Part shown: piece by piece, positions 6,598-11,206 of the stretch | Numbering within the stretch: position 1 is the first letter of the stretch | Layout of the letters: the number at the start of each line of letters is the position of its first letter | Source: JBIKVP01 sp044356745 | GTDB lineage: Bacteria > Pseudomonadota > Alphaproteobacteria > Rhizobiales > Beijerinckiaceae | Direction of reading: 5' to 3' | Assembly: GCA_044356745.1 (NCBI GenBank) | Contig: JBIKVP010000066.1 | Coordinates: 1 to 11,206, forward strand | DNA length: 11,206 bases | Translations under genes and position numbers: made by a program | Notes under the pieces: generated by a model | The model's input: only the letters and a program-made list of their open reading frames with translations | What the model was told of the DNA's origin: nothing | The model's database searches: none

Positions 6598-7617
6598 TTT
6601 TGGTGAAAGCAACTTACGATTAATAAGCACTTCTGCAATTTGAATGGCATTTAAAGCTGCGCCTTTGCGCAGGTTGTCCGCCACGCACCAGAATGTCAGC
6701 CCATTTTCAACGGTAATATCTTCACGAATACGTGAGATATACGTTGCATCTTCGCCAGCTGCTTCGTGAGGCGTGATGTAACCACCTGCTTCCTGCTTAT
6801 CAATGACAAGAATGCCCGGTGCTTCACGTAAAATGGCGCGTGCCTCATCAGCACTAATCGGCTTTTCAAACTCGACGTTGACGACTTCTGAGTGACCAAT
6901 AAACACAGGCACACGCACACAGGTTGCCGTGAGCTTGATTTTGGAATCAAGAATCTTTTTGGTTTCGGCGACCATTTTCCATTCTTCTTTGGTGTAACCA
7001 TCGTCCATAAACACATCAATGTGTGGAATGAGATTAAAGGCAATGCGTGCGGGAAATTTTTTGGTTATCACCTCACCCGTAGTGAACACAGAGCGGGTCT
7101 GATTAAAGAGCTCATCCATGCCCTCTTTGCCAGCGCCTGAAACAGATTGATATGTGGCCACAACAACGCGTTTGATAACTGCTGCATCGTGAAGCGGTTT
7201 AAGTGCAACAACAAGCTGTGCCGTTGAGCAATTGGGATTAGCAATAATATTCTTTTTGCGAAAACCAGCAACCGCATCGGCATTTACTTCAGGGACGATC
7301 AGCGGCACATCAGAATCGTAGCGCCATGCAGACGAGTTATCAATCACGACTGCACCTTGTGCAGCAATTTTGGGCGACCATTCTTTCGATATTTCACCGC
7401 CCGCAGACATGAGGCAAATGTCCACATCCGAAAAGTCATAAAGATCAAGTGCTTTGGTTTTAAGCGTGCGATCTCCAAAGGAAATTTCCGTCCCCAAACT
7501 ACGACGCGAAGCGAGCGCGACAACCTCACTCACAGGAAATTGGCGCTCTGCGAGAATATTGAGCATCTCGCGCCCGACATTCCCAGTGGCTCCAACAATC
7601 GCAACTTTATAACTCAT
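6583..7617 (-). CDS. asd: Aspartate-semialdehyde dehydrogenase
   Basis: Reduces L-aspartyl-4-phosphate to aspartate semialdehyde with NADPH, the second step toward lysine/diaminopimelate, threonine and methionine. Visible are the Rossmann loop GATGNVG (9-15), the catalytic cysteine in NPNCST (C130), YQSVSG (156-161) with the conserved glutamine, the substrate-binding KEEWKM region (210-215), CVRVPV (233-238) and the general base in GHSE (H242). The 344 residues are normal for the family. AAGGA (7628-7632) lies about 10 bases upstream of the ATG. It is the second gene after lysC on the same strand, which supplies its substrate; a palindromic element lies in the 175-base gap. Confidence 0.96.
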   Translation of the reverse strand: MSYKVAIVGATGNVGREMLNILAERQFPVSEVVALASRRSLGTEISFGDRTLKTKALDLYDFSDVDICLMSAGGEISKEWSPKIAAQGAVVIDNSSAWRYDSDVPLIVPEVNADAVAGFRKKNIIANPNCSTAQLVVALKPLHDAAVIKRVVVATYQSVSGAGKEGMDELFNQTRSVFTTGEVITKKFPARIAFNLIPHIDVFMDDGYTKEEWKMVAETKKILDSKIKLTATCVRVPVFIGHSEVVNVEFEKPISADEARAILREAPGILVIDKQEAGGYITPHEAAGEDATYISRIREDITVENGLTFWCVADNLRKGAALNAIQIAEVLINRKLLSPKQKAA

Positions 7618-7657
7618 GATGTGTGATCCTTATTGATATTTTACCAAGCATCTTACA

Positions 7658-7750
7658 CGTCATGGCAAGGCTTGTCCTTGCCATCCATGCCTTTCCTAAA
7701 ACCGATGTGGTTCTAAGACGTGGATACCCGTGACAAGCACGGGCATGACG
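7658..7750 (-). repeat. Paired REP-like palindromic element (three hairpins) between lysC and asd
   Basis: The element is bounded by perfect 7-base inverted ends, CGTCATG (7658-7664) and CATGACG (7744-7750). Half A is a perfect 9-bp hairpin, ATGGCAAGG/CCTTGCCAT (7662-7684), with loop CTTGT. Half B is CCCGTG/CACGGG (7727-7743) with loop ACAAG, the reverse complement of CTTGT. The flanks of the halves also match in inverse: ATCCATG (7683-7689) against CGTGGAT (7719-7725). A central stem (7694-7703 with 7709-7718) is complete on the minus strand only if two G-U pairs are allowed; read on the plus strand it has two mismatches. It sits in the lysC-asd transcript and may affect processing, stability or differential expression. 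The family call (alphaproteobacterial REP/BIME-like repeat) is recognition by pattern. Confidence 0.75.
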
Positions 7751-7792
7751 GTAGAGCTTTTCAGCTCAAATCTGGAAACGCTAATTCTAAAT

Positions 7793-9034
7793 TTAAGCCG
7801 CTTTGTCCAATCCATAAAGCGTATGAAGCGTGCGCACCGCCAATTCTGTATACGCTGAATCAATCAAAACGGAAAATTTAATTTCAGAGGTGGTGATGGC
7901 GCGAATGTTGATGCCTTTGTCAGACAGCGCTTTAAAGCCCTTGGCGGCAACCCCTGCGTGAGAGCGCATTCCAATTCCAATCGCGGAGATTTTCACAACA
8001 TCGGTTGCTCCCTGAATACTGCTCAGGCCAATGGTGTCGCGGTTAGCCTCTAGCACCGCCTTGGCGCGTTCATAATCAGCCGCTCCCACCGTGAAGGTAA
8101 TATCGGTGGATTCTTTGTCATCAGAAATCACCTGAATGATCATATCAACATTGATATTGGCTTCTGCAAGCGGCATGAAGATCGCGGCCGCAACCCCTGG
8201 CTTGTCTGCCACTTTGCGCAAGGTGATTTGCGCTTCATCTTTAGAATACGCGATGCCCGTGACAACTTGTTGTTCCACAATATCCTCCTCATCACACATC
8301 AGTGTCCCGTCTTGGGGATTTGCGGGATCATCAAAACTTGAACGCACGTACGTGGGGACGCGGTAAACCATCGCGAGTTCCACCGAACGCACCTGAAGCA
8401 CTTTTGCACCGAGCGATGCCATTTCAAGCATCTCTTCAAAAGCAACTTTGTCCATGCGCTGTGCTTTGGGAACCATGCGCGGATCAGTGGTGTAAATCCC
8501 ATCGACATCAGTGTATATGTCGCAACGATCTGCTTTCAAAGCTGCGGCTAAAGCAACGGCGCTCGTATCAGACCCACCGCGTCCAAAGGTAACAATGCGG
8601 CCTGTCTCTTTATTAATACCCTGAAAACCAGACACTACGGCGATAGCGCGATTGTCTGAAAATCCTTTAAGAATGTTGCCACCATCTACATCAATGATAC
8701 GCGCTGATGAATGGGCATCATCACCATAAAACGGAACTTGCCAGCCTTGCCATGAGCGAGCGGGCAATCCCATGTCACGCAACACAACCGCAAGCAACCC
8801 AGAAGTTACTTGCTCTCCTGAAGCCACAACCACATCATATTCGGCTGCATCATAAAGCGTTGATGCTTCCTTGCACCAGCCAACAAGCTCGTTGGTTTTA
8901 CCTGACATCGCAGAAACAACGACAGCGACCTCATGACCAGCATCATATTCACGCTTCACATGACGTGCGACATTCTTGATGCGCTCAACGCTCGCAACCG
9001 ATGTTCCGCCAAATTTTAAAACCAGACGCGCCAT
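7793..9034 (-). CDS. lysC: Aspartate kinase with two ACT domains
   Basis: Phosphorylates L-aspartate with ATP, the first and usually feedback-controlled step of the aspartate family pathway. The 413 residues match the class of about 400 residues without a homoserine dehydrogenase fusion. Motifs are KFGGTS (7-12), SGEQVTSGL (72-80), the ATP/aspartate-binding GRGGSDTSA (151-159) and DVDGIYTTDPR (176-186), followed by two ACT domains (about 268-330 and 347-410). The ACT pair suggests control by lysine and/or threonine; that is family knowledge, not shown by the sequence. The ribosome binding site is weak (GGCGATC about 6 bases before the ATG). The N-terminus MARLVLKFGGTS is typical of the family and fixes the start. 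Confidence 0.96.
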   Translation of the reverse strand: MARLVLKFGGTSVASVERIKNVARHVKREYDAGHEVAVVVSAMSGKTNELVGWCKEASTLYDAAEYDVVVASGEQVTSGLLAVVLRDMGLPARSWQGWQVPFYGDDAHSSARIIDVDGGNILKGFSDNRAIAVVSGFQGINKETGRIVTFGRGGSDTSAVALAAALKADRCDIYTDVDGIYTTDPRMVPKAQRMDKVAFEEMLEMASLGAKVLQVRSVELAMVYRVPTYVRSSFDDPANPQDGTLMCDEEDIVEQQVVTGIAYSKDEAQITLRKVADKPGVAAAIFMPLAEANINVDMIIQVISDDKESTDITFTVGAADYERAKAVLEANRDTIGLSSIQGATDVVKISAIGIGMRSHAGVAAKGFKALSDKGINIRAITTSEIKFSVLIDSAYTELAVRTLHTLYGLDKAA

Positions 9035-9085
9035 AATTTTGATCGCCGCTTCAACAAAAGATAAGCGCTTTCTTGCCGTGAGGCG

Positions 9086-9115
9086 TTGATTGTGTCAATG
9101 CCACGGGAGTATAGC
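9086..9115 (+). promoter_or_regulatory. Candidate gpmA promoter
   Basis: TTGATT (9086-9091) and TATAGC (9110-9115) are separated by 18 bases, 35 bases before the gpmA start. AAGGA at 9136-9140 is the likely ribosome binding site, 9 bases from the ATG. It overlaps a minus-strand candidate for lysC. Confidence 0.4.
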
Positions 9116-9134
9116 TTGATAAACAAATAAGCAA
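9108..9134 (-). promoter_or_regulatory. Candidate lysC promoter, back to back with gpmA
   Basis: On the minus strand, TTGCTT (9129-9134) and TATACT (9108-9113) are 15 bases apart, which is short. The -10 shares bases with the plus-strand TATAGC of the gpmA candidate, so the two promoters would compete if both are real. A minus-strand TTGACA (9093-9098) also occurs but has no -10 at usable spacing. Confidence 0.28.
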
Positions 9135-9149
9135 AAAGGACCAAAAAAG

Positions 9150-9782
9150 ATGTCAGATCATTTAAAGCGCACGCTTGTCCTCGTAAGACATGGCCAAAGT
9201 GAGTGGAACCTCAAAAACCTTTTTACGGGTTGGAAAGATCCTGATCTCACTGCGCAAGGTGTTGAAGAGGCCATCAGTGCTGGTCAACGATTGAAAAAAC
9301 TCGGCTTCGTCCCTGACATAGCGCTCACATCGAATCTCTCGCGTGCACAGCGTACTTGTTCATTAATTCTCGAACAGCTTGGACAAAATTCTCTTGAAAC
9401 GTTGCGTCACGAAGCCCTGAATGAACGTGATTATGGTGATTTATCTGGCCTTAACAAAGACGAAGCACGCAGCAAGTGGGGGGAAGAACAAGTGCATATC
9501 TGGCGCCGCTCTTATGATGTGCCTCCTCCAAGTGGGGAAAGTCTCAAAGATACCGTTGCGCGCGTGCTTCCGTATTATTGCCAACAAATTCTACCACGTG
9601 TAATGCGCGGCGAAAAAGTGCTTGTCGCAGCGCATGGCAATAGTTTGCGTGCTCTTATCATGATACTTGATGGTCTTGATCCAGCAGGGATTATGGGTGT
9701 TGAACTCAATACAGGTGAACCAATTATATATTCCCTTAAAGATGACACTACCGTGTTGAATAAAACGGTTTTATCTGCATGA
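9150..9782 (+). CDS. gpmA: 2,3-bisphosphoglycerate-dependent phosphoglycerate mutase
   Basis: Interconverts 3- and 2-phosphoglycerate in glycolysis/gluconeogenesis through a phosphohistidine. The histidine phosphatase fold is clear: VRHGQSEWN (12-20) with the phosphorylated H14, TGWKDPDLT (26-34), LSRAQRT (63-69), NERDYGDLSGLNK (91-103) with E92 as likely acid/base, PPPSGESL (125-132) and AAHGNSLRAL (160-169) with H162. At 210 residues it is the short form typical of alphaproteobacteria, compared with about 250 in E. coli. The alkB start overlaps its stop by 4 bases (ATGA), so the two genes are probably co-transcribed and translationally coupled. Confidence 0.95.
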   Translation: MSDHLKRTLVLVRHGQSEWNLKNLFTGWKDPDLTAQGVEEAISAGQRLKKLGFVPDIALTSNLSRAQRTCSLILEQLGQNSLETLRHEALNERDYGDLSGLNKDEARSKWGEEQVHIWRRSYDVPPPSGESLKDTVARVLPYYCQQILPRVMRGEKVLVAAHGNSLRALIMILDGLDPAGIMGVELNTGEPIIYSLKDDTTVLNKTVLSA

Positions 9783-10402
9783 AGAGTGGGGGTGTGATAC
9801 TCAAAGACGGGGTGATATATTATCCTGATTACCTCTCACTAGAAGAACAACTGGGCTTGCTTCAAGCCACTCGTGAGATTGTTGCGCAAGCCCCACTTTT
9901 TCAACCACGTATGCCGCGCACGAATACACCTTTTTCTGTTAAAATGACAAACTGCGGCGTGCTTGGCTGGGTATCGGATGTAAAAGGGTATCGTTATCAG
10001 GAAACACATCCTGATACGGAAAAGCCATGGCCAGCTATGCCTGATCGGCTGTTAGAAACGTGGCAAGCGCTTTCAAATTATCATGCACCGCCTGAAGCGT
10101 GCCTGATCAATTTTTATGATCAAGCCGCGAAAATGGGATTGCATCAAGATCGCGACGAAGCCGACTTTGATGCTCCCGTTATCTCTCTTTCATTGGGGGA
10201 TAGTGCGATTTTCCGCATAGGTGGCACAACGCGCAAAGGTGCAACACAATCTGTTAAACTTCATTCGGGAGATGCGCTGATGTTTGGCGGCGCAGCGCGC
10301 CTTGCATTTCATGGTATCGATCGCATTTTAACCGGTACATCCACTTTGCTCGAAAATGGTGGACGACTAAATTTCACCATGAGGCGAGTGACGAAGGTTT
10401 AA
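9779..10402 (+). CDS. alkB: AlkB-family DNA alkylation repair dioxygenase
   Basis: Fe(II)/2-oxoglutarate-dependent dioxygenase that oxidatively removes alkyl groups such as 1-methyladenine and 3-methylcytosine from nucleic acids. The metal ligands are visible as LHQDRDE (H122, D124) and AFHGI (H178), and the 2-oxoglutarate-binding end RLNFTMR (R196, N198, R202) matches the AlkB consensus RxNxTxR. FSVKMTNCGVLGW (52-64) and INFYD (110-114) correspond to the nucleotide-recognition lid and the core strand. The 207 residues match E. coli AlkB in length. It has no good ribosome binding site of its own and starts inside the gpmA stop (ATGA), so translation is probably coupled. The substrate range cannot be read from sequence. 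Confidence 0.95.
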   Translation: MKSGGVILKDGVIYYPDYLSLEEQLGLLQATREIVAQAPLFQPRMPRTNTPFSVKMTNCGVLGWVSDVKGYRYQETHPDTEKPWPAMPDRLLETWQALSNYHAPPEACLINFYDQAAKMGLHQDRDEADFDAPVISLSLGDSAIFRIGGTTRKGATQSVKLHSGDALMFGGAARLAFHGIDRILTGTSTLLENGGRLNFTMRRVTKV

Positions 10403-10423
10403 AATTATGTGTTCCACATTTTT
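10401..10423 (+). terminator. Weak intrinsic terminator after alkB
   Basis: ATGTG (10407-10411) and CACAT (10415-10419) form a 5-bp stem around TTC, preceded by AAAA and followed by TTTT. The stem is short and AT-rich, so termination may be partial. Confidence 0.4.
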
Positions 10424-10458
10424 GAGCAAATATGTAAACATTGACCATCATCCCTGTG

Positions 10459-10473
10459 CATAGGTTGCCTATG
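10459..10473. promoter_or_regulatory. Candidate operator palindrome before the TIR-like gene
   Basis: CATAGG (10459-10464) and CCTATG (10468-10473) are perfect inverted arms around TTG. The palindrome overlaps the -35 region of the promoter candidate at 10465-10491, which is where a repressor would act. No regulator gene is visible in the window. Confidence 0.38.
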
Positions 10474-10491
10474 GTAACAGTTCTTTATAAT
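10465..10491 (+). promoter_or_regulatory. Candidate promoter of the TIR-like gene
   Basis: A consensus TATAAT lies at 10486-10491 with TTGCCT (10465-10470) 15 bases upstream. Transcription would start near 10498, giving a leader of about a dozen bases. AAGAAGG (10497-10503) is a good ribosome binding site 6 bases before the ATG. The -35 spacing is short, but the -10 is perfect. Confidence 0.5.
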
Positions 10492-10509
10492 TTAACAAGA
10501 AGGTAGCTT

Positions 10510-11139
10510 ATGACCCGCCTATCATCTCCTCAGACTCAATCTTTTGTAAAATCTGCTGAGCACATAAATCAATGTATTAAACTTTTAAAGAAACGTATAA
10601 GTGAATTGCAAGAATTCAATCCAACAACTTTAGAGCGAAGACATTCTCCCAAGCAGGTGGCAATTCAAACCTCGATTGCAGAAACTCTGTCAAAGATTTA
10701 CGGACACGATACTACTGAATATCGCCGATATGCTTCAGCCGCTCGGCTTGATAGCGGCCCCATTTCAGTTGTCGGATCATGGGCACAGGGAAGAGGCGTT
10801 CAAAGTGATCTGCAAGAAGCTCAGCGGTATGTCACTGAAGGAAAAGAGCGTGCGTTAGCTTTATTGAATCAGGCCGTTAGAGGGCTAGAGGAAGAGCTAG
10901 AATTTCAACAACCAGCTATGTCTTCTATCGAACTGGAACCATCCTCCGCCGCCCAATGCAATAAAATTTTCATTGTGCATGGTCATGAGCAAGGACCGAT
11001 AGGGCATCTTGCACGTTTCTTGGAGCAATGCGGTTTTGAGCCTATTATTCTTCATGAGAAAGTTAGTTCAGGTCGTACCCTAATATACCCCTCACATTTG
11101 AAGAGTTGGTGTCTGAAGTATTTTGAAGTTATCGGATAG
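10510..11139 (+). pseudogene. TIR-like nucleotide-binding protein (CAP12/Pycsar-effector TIR type), truncated by IS insertion
   Basis: Native sequence runs to codon 192 (11083-11085). The last 17 codons and the stop (11137-11139) are read from the inserted IS. Residues 1-135 form a mostly helical region: a possible coiled coil (about 15-35), a conserved-looking block SIAETLSKIYGHDTTEYRRY (55-74) and a second charged helix (about 100-132). Then comes the start of a TIR-like domain: KIFIVHGHE (152-160), FLEQCGFEPIILHE (170-183) and GRTLI (188-192). In this family the chain normally continues with a glutamate-containing helix, then a strand ending in LTPDD, and NAD-related catalysis or signalling. 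All of that is missing, so the product is probably inactive. Family members act as abortive, NAD-depleting effectors in anti-phage systems, but no cyclase or cyclic-nucleotide sensor domain is visible here. The function of the N-terminal domain is unknown. Confidence 0.8.
11086..11111. repeat. Terminal inverted repeat of the right IS copy
   Basis: The first 26 bases match the left IS end (96-121, opposite strand) at 20 positions, with TACCCCTC and TGAAGAGTTGG identical and the 5 bases between them different. Confidence 0.72.
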
Positions 11140-11206
11140 GCGGTCAACCCATAATCGTGCTTTTTGCGGAAAAGTGGTATTCAGGAAGCCAAGGATGGCC
11201 TTCACG
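11092..11206 (-). CDS. IS630-family transposase, C-terminal fragment (cut by window edge)
   Basis: The minus strand from the edge gives 37 residues ending at TGA (11092-11094). The tail contains AILGFLNTTFPQKARLW followed by DRLSDNFKIL, resembling the 'lp.kw..frd.lsDNFRvI' C-terminus of IS630-like transposases. The stop codon is 6 bases from the IS end, a compact arrangement normal for an IS. Together with the 19-residue N-terminal fragment at the left end this is consistent with one transposase type, but the middle with the DDE residues is not in the window. Confidence 0.65.
   Translation of the reverse strand, partial: VKAILGFLNTTFPQKARLWVDRLSDNFKILQTPTLQM

Larger units (their letters stand above)
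11086..11206 (-). mobile_element. IS630-like insertion sequence, transposase-3' end (partial)
   Basis: The element starts at TACCCCTC (11086) after a TA dinucleotide (11084-11085) inside the TIR-like gene and continues beyond the right edge. The minus strand carries the C-terminus of a transposase whose stop lies inside the terminal repeat. The orientation is the same as in the left copy. Exactly 121 bases are present, the same as at the left end. Confidence 0.75.

Noticed and set aside
10676..10858. 60-codon plus-strand frame inside the TIR-like gene
   Set aside because: Out of frame with the recognisable TIR-like protein, no ribosome binding site, no coding features.
10510..11139. A CBASS or Pycsar operon
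   Set aside because: Only a truncated TIR-like effector is present; no nucleotide cyclase, cyclic-nucleotide sensor or accessory gene is in the window, and the upstream neighbour is alkB.
1..11206. The window as an 11-kb circular plasmid with one IS spanning the ends
   Set aside because: Joining the ends gives a transposase of only 19 + 37 residues with its core missing, and the cargo is chromosomal housekeeping genes. A contig bounded by repeats is simpler.
1..11206. IS-flanked composite transposon carrying the whole block
   Set aside because: The cargo is core metabolism in ordinary operons with no sign of transfer; direct-orientation IS copies alone do not show that the block moves.
1..11206. 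CRISPR array, tRNA or rRNA genes
   Set aside because: No regularly spaced direct repeats, no cloverleaf with a T-loop GTTCRA pattern and no rRNA-like conserved blocks were seen in the short intergenic intervals.

Overview
This window looks like a stretch of alphaproteobacterial chromosome of moderate to low GC. The signs are the short eukaryote-like homodimeric NADP isocitrate dehydrogenase, the roughly 210-residue GpmA, the aspartokinase with two C-terminal ACT domains, and a paired palindromic element of the GTCATG...CTTGT...ATCCA type that is common in alphaproteobacterial intergenic DNA. I cannot name the genus from the sequence. Most of the window is housekeeping sequence; both ends are mobile DNA.

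Layout, left to right. Positions 1-121 are the outer end of an IS630-like insertion sequence, with the transposase start on the minus strand. It abuts a very AT-rich C-terminal gene remnant (124-213) and a palindrome. Then come icd (+, TCA cycle) and a D-alanyl-D-alanine carboxypeptidase of the DacA/PBP5 type (+, cell wall). Convergent with these is an OpgG/OpgD periplasmic glucan protein with a Tat-type signal (-). Divergent from it is the overlapping purM-purN pair (+, purine synthesis). Convergent with that is a minus-strand lysC-asd unit, the first two steps of the aspartate family pathway, with a palindromic three-hairpin element between the two genes. Divergent from lysC is the overlapping gpmA-alkB pair (+, glycolysis and alkylation repair).

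After alkB the character changes. A gene with its own promoter-like region encodes a helical N-terminal domain followed by the start of a TIR-like nucleotide-binding domain (CAP12/Pycsar-effector TIR type, a family that includes anti-phage effectors). It is cut at position 11085 by a second IS630-like end, which runs to the window edge.

The two IS ends have matching imperfect terminal inverted repeats, flanking TA dinucleotides and the same orientation, and each occupies exactly 121 bases of the window. The window is therefore probably a whole assembly contig bounded by two copies of one repeated IS. The most interesting points are the IS-broken TIR-like gene, the IS-bounded ends, and the palindromic element whose two halves keep the loop but have different, internally complementary stems. 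I see no intact undescribed multi-gene system; the accessory region that might hold one continues beyond the right edge. No rRNA, tRNA or CRISPR array is visible.
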